Shown one piece after another: positions 15,463 to 23,465 of a stretch of 64,000 nucleotides of DNA. This DNA comes from Sphaerisporangium rubeum. Its GTDB lineage: Bacteria; Actinomycetota; Actinomycetes; Streptosporangiales; Streptosporangiaceae. The translations under genes were made by a program, and so were the position numbers. The stretch lies in contig NZ_JACHIU010000001.1 of assembly GCF_014207705.1 (NCBI RefSeq), forward strand, positions 5,572,501 through 5,636,500. The letters run 5' to 3'. The notes below the pieces were generated by a model. It searched no databases. It was not told the origin of the DNA and worked only from the letters and a program-made list of their open reading frames with translations. How positions within the stretch are numbered: position 1 is the stretch's first letter; each line of letters opens with the position of its first letter.

Positions 15463-16272
15463 TCAGAGATCGTGGCCCATGGCGGCTGTGGCGGCCATGA
15501 TGTCGACGTAGTCGCGCAGGTGGGTGATCCGGCCGTTGTGAGCGGTGAGCACGATGATGTTGGGGAGGGTGAAATCGCCGGCGGACGGGCTGGTTCCGAT
15601 GGCCTCTTGTTCGACGACGATCGTTCGCGGGTCGGCGGTGTCGTGCAGAGCGAGGGTTCGGTAGCGCTCGTACTTCAGGGGGTGGGTTTTCCACCCTGCG
15701 GCGATCCAGGTCACGATTTCGTCCCGGCCCTCCAGCCTGGACGGCAGGCCGGGACGGGTGAAGGGGAATTCGTGGATCGCGTCGGCCGCGTACACGTGGT
15801 TCATGCCGTCGACGGACTGGGTGATGGCGGCTTGGCGGAAGCGGGCCAGGACGTCGTGGACGGTGAGGGCTTGGTGGTCCAGAGGGGATCGTCTGAGGGT
15901 CACCTTGCGATGGGTGATCTTCCAGCCGTCGGGGTGGTGGGTGACGATGTCGTCGTAGGTGACGCTGCCGGTTGTTCCGTCGGCTTTGATGCCTAGGCCT
16001 TTGGACCGGACCTGGGCCGAGTTCTCGTCGATCTCGGTGATCACGATGTTGGTGACGTGGTGAGCGACCGGGTTGGCGTCGCCGAGTGCGCCTGCGGCTT
16101 CACGGATGGCCTCGATTCCGTGTAATGAGCCGAGGCCGAAGTTCTCCATGTCGTAGGTGACGTCCGGGGTGAACAGCTCGCCGTACCGGTGGAGTTCGCC
16201 GGCGTCTGTCAGGTGACCGTGGCGGTTGATCAGATCAATGATGTCTGCTTTGCCCTGGTTTGATAGCGCCAT
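15463..16272 (-). CDS. Tandem SnoaL/NTF2-like protein
   Basis: The 269-aa product contains two NTF2-like halves. The first (about residues 1-125) has IIDLINRHGHLTDAGELHRYGELFTPDVTYD and a WKITHRKVTL end. The second (about 135-269) has VLARFRQAAITQSVDGMNHVY and LPNIIVLTAHNGRITHLRDYVD. SnoaL-like proteins are isomerases, cyclases or hydratases acting on small hydrophobic substrates. Start ATG at 16272 with AAGGAGAG eight bases upstream; a longer frame to 16362 was rejected. It is divergent from a TetR gene, so it is probably the repressor's target. Confidence 0.75.
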   Translation of the reverse strand: MALSNQGKADIIDLINRHGHLTDAGELHRYGELFTPDVTYDMENFGLGSLHGIEAIREAAGALGDANPVAHHVTNIVITEIDENSAQVRSKGLGIKADGTTGSVTYDDIVTHHPDGWKITHRKVTLRRSPLDHQALTVHDVLARFRQAAITQSVDGMNHVYAADAIHEFPFTRPGLPSRLEGRDEIVTWIAAGWKTHPLKYERYRTLALHDTADPRTIVVEQEAIGTSPSAGDFTLPNIIVLTAHNGRITHLRDYVDIMAATAAMGHDL

Positions 16273-16372
16273 GAGGGTGGCTCTCCTTGGGGGTGGATGC
16301 CATAAGGTGAGGCATGGTCCGGTTAGAGGGGCACGGTAACGGACTGTGTCCCCCCTTAGCAAGGATGGGGTG

Positions 16373-16978
16373 ATGGGGGTGGCGGATCGGGAGGCGGGGT
16401 CGCGCGGCGCGCGGCCGAGGCGTGCGGATGCGCGGCGTAACCGTGAGCGGCTGGTCGAGCAGGCGAAGGTGGCGTTCGCCGAGTTCGGGGTGGAGGCGTC
16501 TCTGGATGAGATCGCGCGGCGGGCCGGGGTGGCCAGCGGGACGTTGTACCGGCACTTTCCCAGCCGGCTTGATCTTGTGGAGGCGGTGCTCGCTGAGCAG
16601 ATAGGCGAGTTGGTGGAGCTTGGACGTGGACTGTTGGCGGACGAGGACGAGTTCGGTGCGTTGGTGACGTGGTTGCGGGCCGCGGTGGCGCATGCGTTGA
16701 GCTATCGAGGGCTGGCGGCGGCGGTGATGAACTCGGCGCTCGGACGGGGGGAGGAACTGGTGGCGGGCTGGCATGCGGAGATATTCGACGTGGGGGGTGC
16801 GTTGCTGGCGCGGGGCCGCGCGTCAGGGGTGATCGTCAGCGGTGCGGACGACGCGGATGTGCTGAGGATGGTCGGTGCGATCGCCTGGGCCGCTCAGGAC
16901 GCGCCGGACCGGTCGGCTCAGGCCGACCGGCTGCTCGGGCTTCTCGTGGACGGGCTGCGGCGCGGCGGTTCCCAGTAG
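16373..16978 (+). CDS. TetR-family repressor
   Basis: The product of about 201 aa has an N-terminal TetR HTH (RNRERLVEQAKVAFAEFG, then SLDEIARRAGVASGTLYRHFPSRLDLVEAV) and a C-terminal helical ligand domain with LGLLVDGLR at the end. The ATG at 16373 follows an AAGGATGGGG site. A GTG start at 16346 is possible. The space to the divergent SnoaL-like gene holds an imperfect TCCGGTTA...GGTAACGGA inverted repeat that may be its operator. Ligand unknown. Confidence 0.85.
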   Translation: MGVADREAGSRGARPRRADARRNRERLVEQAKVAFAEFGVEASLDEIARRAGVASGTLYRHFPSRLDLVEAVLAEQIGELVELGRGLLADEDEFGALVTWLRAAVAHALSYRGLAAAVMNSALGRGEELVAGWHAEIFDVGGALLARGRASGVIVSGADDADVLRMVGAIAWAAQDAPDRSAQADRLLGLLVDGLRRGGSQ

Positions 16979-17126
16979 CGCGCCGGCCTCGCAGGGGGTA
17001 CGGCGGCGCGGCGGCCGCACGTAGCGCCGGCCTCGCGGTTCGTGCGTTTGCGCAGGTGACGACACACGGACAGTAGTTCATCTCCTGGAAACCCACCGTG
17101 TTAGGTCTGTCGGATAGAGTCCCGGC

Positions 17127-19367
17127 ATCCTAGACAACGTTGATCCATTCATCGGTACAGCGGCGACCGACCTGCCTCGGGCTCGTGGTCTCGCCGGGAC
17201 TTGGTGGTGGCCGAAGCCTCAGGTGGGGAACACGCATCCGGGGGCCACGTCGCCGCTGGGGATGGTGTCGGCCTGTGCTTACTCGGGGGCTTATCCGACG
17301 GGGTACGGGCTTTATACGAAGAACACCGAAGGTGTGCCTGAGGAGATGTTCGGCCAGGTACAGGCTTCTGGTTTCACGCATTTTCAGCAGTCGGGGACAG
17401 GGGCTATACGCAAGTACTACAACTATGTGCGGGTCACGCCTATGGTTCAGCCTTTGGATGTGCTGGGAGAGGCTTGGGGGCTGCGTGACGAAGTGGCCGA
17501 GGCGGGATATTATGCGGCCACGCTTGACACCGGGGTTCGGTGTGAGCTGACGGTGGGGGCCAAGGTGGCCGTGCATCGGTATACGTTTCCCGCGCATCGT
17601 AGTGCCCGGGTGGTCATTGATCTTTCCTGTGGTGGGTTGGGTATCGAGCATGGCCGCACTGTGCCGTTGCGGGCTCAGGTGGAGAATATGGGGCGAGGAC
17701 GGGTTCAGGGGACGGTGGTGATGGAGGGGGTGCCGCTGTCGGTTCATGTGGACGTCGACGCGCCTGGGTGGCGGCAGATGCTCTGGTACGACCGGCGGCT
17801 TATCGAAGGCGGGACGCGGCTCGATTTCGACAGTATTCGGCATACCAATTTGCGGCCGTTCGGCATGTTGTTCATGGGGCCGGTGTCGGCGGGGCAGACG
17901 GTCGAGGTGCGGCTGGGGTTCTCGTTGCGGGGGTGTGAGCAGGCGCGGGAGAACCTCGAGGCGGAGTGCGGGGTGGGCCGGGAGTCGTTCGACGTGGTGC
18001 GTGCGCGGACCCGGGTGCGGTGGGGGGATCATCTCGATCGGGTGCGGGTCGAGGGGGGGACGAAGTCGCGGCGGACTGTTTTCACCACGGCGCTTTATCA
18101 TTCGCTGATCAAGCCGTGTGTCGCGGACGACGAGAGTCCGTTCTGGCCGACGCCGGGGCCGTACGCGTTCGATGTCTGCACGATGTGGGACATCTACAAG
18201 ACGCAGTTGCCGTTGTTGTCGGCGATCGTGCCGGACAAGGCCGCGGGGTTGCTTGAGTCGTTGATTCGGGTCTGTGAGGAAGAGGGGAATTTTCCGATCG
18301 GGTATCGGATGGCACGGGGTGCCGATCGGTTCTTCCGGCAGGGAAGTGCGCTGGCGCACACGGCGCTGGCGGACGCGCACGCGCTGGGGTGGACGCAGTT
18401 CGACTGGAACTGGGCCCTGGTGCATATGGCCGATGATCTGCGGCGGATGTACGGGGAGGATTTCTTCGAGCATGGCGTCGTGCATCCGATCAGTCACACG
18501 CTCGATCTGGCTTATGCGCATCACTGCACGGCGAAGGTGGCGCGGGCTCTGAATGACCGGCGACTGGCCGACGATCTGGAGAACCGGAGCCGGTTGTGGC
18601 CGAATGCGTTCGATCTGGCGACGGGGTTGTTGCGGGATTCGGAGTTCTACGAGGGAGGCAAGTGGAACTACTCGTTCCGGTTGCTGCACGACATGGCGGC
18701 GCGGATCGCGCTCGCGGGGGGTGACGAGGCGTTCATCGACAAACTGGACCGGTTCTTCGGGTACGGGGCCGAGCCCGTGAAACAGCCGGGGCTGCGGCCT
18801 CGGCTGGCGGAGATGGCGGCGGGGTACGCGCTCAACCGGTTCGAGGGGTTGAACAACGAGCCGGACATGGAGGTGCCGTGGGCCTATCACTACGCGGGGA
18901 GGCCTGATCGCACCGCCGAGGTGGTGCATTCGGCGTTGACATGGCAGTTCGGCACGGGGCCCGGCGGGTTGCCGGGGAACGACGACTCGGGAGGGCTGAG
19001 TTCCTGGTACGTGTGGGCCTCGCTCGGGCTGTTCCCGATCGCGGGGCAGAGCATGTTCCTGGTCAACGCGCCGGCGTTCGAGCGGGCCGTGCTCAAGGCC
19101 GGGGGGAACGAGTTCGTCATCGAGACCAGTGGACACCGGGAGACGCCTATCAGTGTCGACGGGATCGAGCGGGAGCCGGCGGCGCAGTACGTGCAGTCGG
19201 CGACGCTCAACGGGGTGCCGCTGCACGCCACACATTTGAGTGCCGCCGACGTTCATCGCGGCGGTGTGCTGCACCTGCGGCTCGGGCCGGAGCCGTCGGG
19301 CTGGGGACGGGGCCATCGGCCGCCGTCTCTTTCTGATCCACCTGCTACATCGAGGGAAAAGTCATGA
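17127..19367 (+). CDS. GH92 alpha-mannosidase-like glycoside hydrolase, non-canonical start
   Basis: A product of about 746 aa with strong GH92 character: NVDPFIGT at the very N-terminus, GNTHPGATSPLGM, SGFTHFQQSGTG, the central TMWDIYKTQLPLL catalytic-domain segment, YRMARGADRF, EGLNNEPDMEVPW and GLPGNDDSGGLSSWYVW. GH92 enzymes are calcium-dependent exo-alpha-mannosidases. There is no signal peptide, so it is probably cytoplasmic. Homology clearly extends upstream of the first canonical start (GTG 17223), but between the TAG at 17115 and that GTG no ATG, GTG or TTG exists in frame. ATC at 17127 is the only near-cognate candidate at the right place. It overlaps the following glycosyltransferase gene by ATGA. 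Confidence 0.8.
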   Translation: MLDNVDPFIGTAATDLPRARGLAGTWWWPKPQVGNTHPGATSPLGMVSACAYSGAYPTGYGLYTKNTEGVPEEMFGQVQASGFTHFQQSGTGAIRKYYNYVRVTPMVQPLDVLGEAWGLRDEVAEAGYYAATLDTGVRCELTVGAKVAVHRYTFPAHRSARVVIDLSCGGLGIEHGRTVPLRAQVENMGRGRVQGTVVMEGVPLSVHVDVDAPGWRQMLWYDRRLIEGGTRLDFDSIRHTNLRPFGMLFMGPVSAGQTVEVRLGFSLRGCEQARENLEAECGVGRESFDVVRARTRVRWGDHLDRVRVEGGTKSRRTVFTTALYHSLIKPCVADDESPFWPTPGPYAFDVCTMWDIYKTQLPLLSAIVPDKAAGLLESLIRVCEEEGNFPIGYRMARGADRFFRQGSALAHTALADAHALGWTQFDWNWALVHMADDLRRMYGEDFFEHGVVHPISHTLDLAYAHHCTAKVARALNDRRLADDLENRSRLWPNAFDLATGLLRDSEFYEGGKWNYSFRLLHDMAARIALAGGDEAFIDKLDRFFGYGAEPVKQPGLRPRLAEMAAGYALNRFEGLNNEPDMEVPWAYHYAGRPDRTAEVVHSALTWQFGTGPGGLPGNDDSGGLSSWYVWASLGLFPIAGQSMFLVNAPAFERAVLKAGGNEFVIETSGHRETPISVDGIEREPAAQYVQSATLNGVPLHATHLSAADVHRGGVLHLRLGPEPSGWGRGHRPPSLSDPPATSREKS

Positions 19368-20641
19368 ACCACCCCCGTCGGCGTCTTGTCATCGCGGTCA
19401 GGGCCGATCCGGTCATCTGCGGTCATTCAGGGGAAGCGCGGAACCTCGCCGAGGTGGCGCTGACTCGCGGGTACGACGATGTGCGGCTGCTCACGTGGCC
19501 GATCCCGGCGCTGCAGGCGGCGGGGCTGCCGCTGAAGCCGCTCGATCGGCTGCTGCCGTACAGTCCGGGGATCACGGTGGAACGGCCGGAGCCGGTCGGG
19601 GACTACCGGGTGCCGGACGGGAGGTTCCAGGCGGGGCTCACGGGACGGCTGGTGGAACTGCTGGCCGAGCCGGTGCGTACGACCTGTCTGTCCATGTATC
19701 TGGCACCGCATACCAATGTGGTGGTGGACGCGGTCACCGCGGCACGTGCGGCGGGGTTCGCGCCGGATGTGCGTACTTTCGCCAAGGCGGTCGGGTCGGA
19801 CGTCACCAATGTGATCAAGTCGTGCCTGCGGAACGGGACGTTCGGCGCGGCCACGGCGCTGTTCACGACGTTCCTGGCGAACGACGAGGTCGTGGCGGTG
19901 TCGGAGTACACGCGGGACGAGATCATCTCGTCCGCCGAGCAGGTGGACGAGCAGTGCGGCACGTCGTTCGCGGAGCAGTGCGCGCGACGGGTGACGGTGA
20001 GTTATCCGCCGATCGACTCGTCGGCGTTCCTCAATCTGGATCCGGACGACGTGGACGCGGCGCTGGCGCGGCGGGGGCTGGAGCGGGACGGGTACATCCT
20101 GTTCCTGTCGCGGGTGGCGCGGGCCAAGGGGATCTACGATCTGCTGATCGCGTTCGGCCAGATGCGGTGCCGGTCGCGGATGAAGCTGGTGGTGGCGGGG
20201 ACGGGTCCGGCGCTCGATCATGTGCGGGCCATGGCCAAGGAGGACGACCAGGTCGTCTTCCTGACCGATGTGGACGACCACGAGAAGGCGCTGCTCATGC
20301 GGGGGTGCGCGGCGTACACGCTGCCGACCAAGCCTGAACCTGACTTCGTGGAGACGTTCGGCATCGCGCTGGCGGAGAAGATGCTCACCGGAGGTGGGCC
20401 GATCGTGACGACGACCACCGGGGGGACGGTGGAGGCGGTGGGTGACACCGCCGTCTTCGTGGAGCCCGGGGACATCGCCGATCTGGCGGCCACGGTGGAC
20501 CGTGTGGTGCTGGACATGTCGCCGGGTGAACGGCAGGACCTGGAGTTGCGTGCGCGCACGCGGGCCATGCGGTTCGACCGGGCCGCGGTGTTCGACGACC
20601 TGTTCCCGGCGGACGAGGCGCCTGCCATCGAGGTCGCCTGA
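19364..20641 (+). CDS. GT4-family glycosyltransferase
   Basis: The 425-aa protein has two Rossmann halves. The N-terminal half includes VIAVRADPVICGHSGEARNLAEVAL and VVAVSEYTRDEI. The GT-B C-terminal half has GYILFLSRVARAKGIYDLL, KLVVAGTGP, LPTKPEPDFVETFGIALAEKM and a GGTVEAVGDTAVFVEPGD closing motif; the E-x7-E donor-binding region is recognisable. It starts in ATGA overlap with the GH92 gene, so the two are translated together. That suggests glycan or glycoconjugate turnover coupled to resynthesis. Sugar and acceptor are unknown. Confidence 0.85.
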   Translation: MNHPRRRLVIAVRADPVICGHSGEARNLAEVALTRGYDDVRLLTWPIPALQAAGLPLKPLDRLLPYSPGITVERPEPVGDYRVPDGRFQAGLTGRLVELLAEPVRTTCLSMYLAPHTNVVVDAVTAARAAGFAPDVRTFAKAVGSDVTNVIKSCLRNGTFGAATALFTTFLANDEVVAVSEYTRDEIISSAEQVDEQCGTSFAEQCARRVTVSYPPIDSSAFLNLDPDDVDAALARRGLERDGYILFLSRVARAKGIYDLLIAFGQMRCRSRMKLVVAGTGPALDHVRAMAKEDDQVVFLTDVDDHEKALLMRGCAAYTLPTKPEPDFVETFGIALAEKMLTGGGPIVTTTTGGTVEAVGDTAVFVEPGDIADLAATVDRVVLDMSPGERQDLELRARTRAMRFDRAAVFDDLFPADEAPAIEVA

Positions 20642-20715
20642 GGAGGCCGACCTGCCTGCCGGGGCTGCTCCGGGGCTCTGGCCGTCCGAAGGGGGCCGCG
20701 GCGGCTGACGGCGGG

Positions 20716-20748
20716 GAAGGCCACTTCCGGTGTGGGGAGGTGGCCTTC
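20716..20748. terminator. Bidirectional hairpin terminator
   Basis: A perfect 9-bp inverted repeat GAAGGCCAC (20716-20724) and GTGGCCTTC (20740-20748) with a 15-base loop lies between the convergent glycosyltransferase and M23 peptidase genes, 16 bases from the stop of the latter. Its position fits a shared terminator. Confidence 0.65.
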
Positions 20749-20763
20749 GGCCGGTGTGCCGCG

Positions 20764-21639
20764 CTAGCCGCAGTGTTCGAAGGGGCTGGTGTAGGAGCTG
20801 CCGCCGATGGAGCCGCCCCACTTGACGCACTGGCCGGCGGCGGTGCGCTTCACGGGGCCCGCGTAGTAGCCGTAGCTGCCGGAGTCGGTGGTGCGGCTCG
20901 CGCCTTGCGGTTCCAGGAAGGCGGACATGGACGCTTCGGTGCCGGGTGCGGTGGTCTTGAGAGTGGTGACGCAGTTGTTGCCGTTGGCGGAGTTGTACAG
21001 CAGGTACGTGCGGCCGCCGGTCAGCGCGGCGGAGTCGATGGTCGTGTAGCCGGCGCCGCAGATCTCCTCGGGGGTGTACGGGTTGCCGCTGCCGCCGCAG
21101 GAGTTGGTGCTGGTCACGGCCTTCTTCTGACCGAGTGACACGGTCACTCCGTCCACGGTGGGGCTGGTGTCCACGGTGCCTGAGGAGGTGCGCTGCTCGT
21201 AGTGCAGGTGGGGGGCCGACGAGCCGCCGGTGGAGCCTACGGTGCCGATGGCGGTGCCCTGGCCGACGGAGAGGGTCGCGCCGGCGGCGCGGACCATGGT
21301 GGCCAGGTGCGCGTAGCGGGTGCGGGTGCCGTCGCCGTGGCGGACTTCTACCCATTTGCCGTAGCTGGTGCTGCCGGCGTCGTTGAAGTAGGCGGTGCCG
21401 GCGGCGGTGGCGCGCACCGTTTCGCCGTTGATCTCGTCTCCGCCGTACGTCTGCCAGTCGATGGAGCCCGAGGGGTTGTGTCCGGGGGACCAGTTGTTGG
21501 CGTAGAAGGTCTTGCCGCAGTTGAAGGGGCTCTTGTGGGACGCGAAGGTCGCGCTGTGCGCCGCGGGGGCCTGGGGTAGGAGGGCTGCCGCGAGGGTCAG
21601 GGAGAGGACGGCGGAACGGAGGGTGGTGTGGCGGGGCAT
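20764..21639 (-). CDS. Secreted M23-family metallopeptidase
   Basis: The 291-aa product has a signal peptide (RHTTLRSAVLSLTLAAALLPQAPAAHSA). A lysostaphin-type M23 domain follows: a GHNPSGSIDWQ segment supplying His and Asp zinc ligands, AGTAYFND, RYAHLATM, GTVGSTGGSSAPHLHYEQR with the HxH motif. A Cys-containing C-terminal region of about 100 residues may bind the wall. These enzymes cut peptidoglycan cross-bridges. The ATG at 21639 is five bases after GAGAGG; the upstream GTG at 21645 overlaps that site. It is monocistronic and convergent with the GT4 gene. Confidence 0.88.
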   Translation of the reverse strand: MPRHTTLRSAVLSLTLAAALLPQAPAAHSATFASHKSPFNCGKTFYANNWSPGHNPSGSIDWQTYGGDEINGETVRATAAGTAYFNDAGSTSYGKWVEVRHGDGTRTRYAHLATMVRAAGATLSVGQGTAIGTVGSTGGSSAPHLHYEQRTSSGTVDTSPTVDGVTVSLGQKKAVTSTNSCGGSGNPYTPEEICGAGYTTIDSAALTGGRTYLLYNSANGNNCVTTLKTTAPGTEASMSAFLEPQGASRTTDSGSYGYYAGPVKRTAAGQCVKWGGSIGGSSYTSPFEHCG

Positions 21640-21897
21640 GCTCACCTCTCTGGACAGGTGGGTATGGGGTGCCGCTTTCCTTGATAAACGTGAAAGTTCT
21701 CTTCATCAAGGCCTGTTGGGCTGAAAGGCGGTTGAACGATTCCCCCGCGCGGTGGGGCCGAGAGAACAGCGCGTGGTCCGGTCGACCGGTGAGGCGGGGG
21801 GACGCGCCGATGGGGTCGCGGGGAACAGGGCCGGTCCGGCATGGTGGAGCAGGAGACGCGGGAATAGTGATGATCCACGCGGGGATTGATGGTGGGT

Positions 21898-22329
21898 ATG
21901 ACGACCACACAGTTCGACCCGCGTGCGTTGCTCGCGGAGAGCCGGCTCGGGGTGCTCGCGACGATCAAGGCGGACGGACAGCCGCAGATGTCGCCGGTGA
22001 CGCCGTTCTACGACCGGGAGGCCGGGGTCATCTATGTGTCGATGACCGAGGGACGGGCCAAGACGGCGAATCTGCGGCGGGACCCCCGGGCCACGTTGCA
22101 GGTCACGGCGCCGGACGGACGGTCGTGGGCCACGGCGGAGGGGGTGGCCCAGCTCGTCGGGCCGGGGACCGATCCGCAGGGACCGGAGGTGCAGGCGCTG
22201 GTGGACTACTACCGCAGTGCCGCCGGGGAGCATCCGGACTGGGAGGAGTACCGGGCCGTGATGGTGGCGGACCGGCGGGTGCTCATGGTGATGACGGTCG
22301 GTCACGTGTACGGGGCCAGGCTCGGCTGA
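21898..22329 (+). CDS. PPOX-class F420- or FMN-dependent oxidoreductase
   Basis: The 143-aa product is a split-barrel protein of the pyridoxamine-phosphate oxidase/FDOR-B type: LLAESRLGVLATIKADGQPQMSPV, YVSMTEGRAKTANLRRDPRATL and a C-terminal MTVGHVYG. In actinobacteria such small proteins usually use F420H2. The ATG at 21898 follows GGTGGGT; a TTG frame start at 21886 is less likely. It stands alone upstream of the RDD membrane protein. Substrate unknown. Confidence 0.8.
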   Translation: MTTTQFDPRALLAESRLGVLATIKADGQPQMSPVTPFYDREAGVIYVSMTEGRAKTANLRRDPRATLQVTAPDGRSWATAEGVAQLVGPGTDPQGPEVQALVDYYRSAAGEHPDWEEYRAVMVADRRVLMVMTVGHVYGARLG

Positions 22330-22373
22330 CGATGTCCTCCCCGCGATCGGGGGTGATCGCTAGGGTTTGCCGG

Positions 22374-23381
22374 GTGGAAGAAGCATCCTTATCGAGTTCT
22401 CCCGGTTTGTCGCAGGGGGATTCGCTGGCGTGGATGGCGGCGCTGGGGCTCGCGGCCTGGCCGACGTGGGAGGAGTGGCGGTACCGGCTGAGCCCGGAGG
22501 CGTCACAGCTGTACTCCTGCCTCGGGGGGTCCGAGCACCCGGGGACGGTGGACGCCTTGTTGTCGCCGGTCCGCGGGGACCTCGGCATTCTGGTCGGTGA
22601 CGTGGAGGCGTTCGCGGTTCCCGCGCTGGTCGTCGTGGCGGCGTTCCTCGGGTGCGTGGGACGGGGGGACGCGCGGCGGACGGGGTGGCGCGCAGCGGCC
22701 TGCCTCGGGGTGGTGGCGGTCGTACTGCCGGTGGTGGCGGTCTACGGCAAGCCGGAATCGTGTGGGGTGCTGCCGATCCTCAGCCGTGAGTGGATCGCCG
22801 GTGTGGTGAACGCCTTGGGGTGGACGCAGGTGTGCCTGCTCGGTGCGGCGGCGCTGGTCGTGACGGCGAGCGGGGCGGCACGTGAGAAGGGTACGGCCGC
22901 CGGCGCGGCGGAGTGGCGACGGGTCACGGCGCTGATCGTGGACTACGTGATCCTTCTCGTGGTCTTCTCTTTCGCCGTTCAGCCGGTGCTGGAGCTGTTC
23001 GGCGGCGATCAGGTCTACCTGGGGAGCGGGCTGTTGAACGCGATCTGCCTCTTGACGTCCCCCCCGGATCCCATGGTGTTCGCCGTCGCCGGGCTGATGT
23101 TCGTGTACTTCTGGGGCCAGCACCTGCGGTGGGGCCGGACGCTCGGGAAGCGGCTGCTGGCGGTGCGGGTGGTCGCGGTGGACGGCGGGAGGCCGGTCAC
23201 GGCGGGGAGGCTCGCGCTGCGGACGGTGGTGTTCCCGGGGCTGGTGCTGGTGCCGTGGGCCGGGCCGGTGGCGCTGGTGGCGGCGGGGTTGGCGGTACTC
23301 GTCGATCCTCAGGGCCGGTTGCCGCATGACCGGGTGGCCGGGACCGAGGTCGCGGCGGCGAGGAGTGGCCGGTATCGGTGA
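22374..23381 (+). CDS. RDD-family membrane protein
   Basis: The product of about 335 aa has hydrophobic segments at VEAFAVPALVVVAAFLGCV, ACLGVVAVVLPVVAVYG, WTQVCLLGAAALVVTAS, LIVDYVILLVVFSFAVQPVL, MVFAVAGLMFVYFWGQ and VVFPGLVLVPWAGPVALVAA. The RDD pattern is visible: RRVTALIVDYVIL, GRTLGKRLLAVRVVAVDGG, then DRVAGTEV at the end. RDD proteins are of unclear function, possibly in transport. The start codon is uncertain: GTG 22374 is used here, with ATG 22332 and GTG 22353 also in frame. Confidence 0.7.
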   Translation: MEEASLSSSPGLSQGDSLAWMAALGLAAWPTWEEWRYRLSPEASQLYSCLGGSEHPGTVDALLSPVRGDLGILVGDVEAFAVPALVVVAAFLGCVGRGDARRTGWRAAACLGVVAVVLPVVAVYGKPESCGVLPILSREWIAGVVNALGWTQVCLLGAAALVVTASGAAREKGTAAGAAEWRRVTALIVDYVILLVVFSFAVQPVLELFGGDQVYLGSGLLNAICLLTSPPDPMVFAVAGLMFVYFWGQHLRWGRTLGKRLLAVRVVAVDGGRPVTAGRLALRTVVFPGLVLVPWAGPVALVAAGLAVLVDPQGRLPHDRVAGTEVAAARSGRYR

Positions 23382-23465
23382 GCGGCCGGGGTACTCGCCT
23401 GGTCGCTTTGGCGTTCGTGTGGAGCCGTTGCCGGTGGTCGCCGGTGTCGACGCGGAGGGTGGGGT

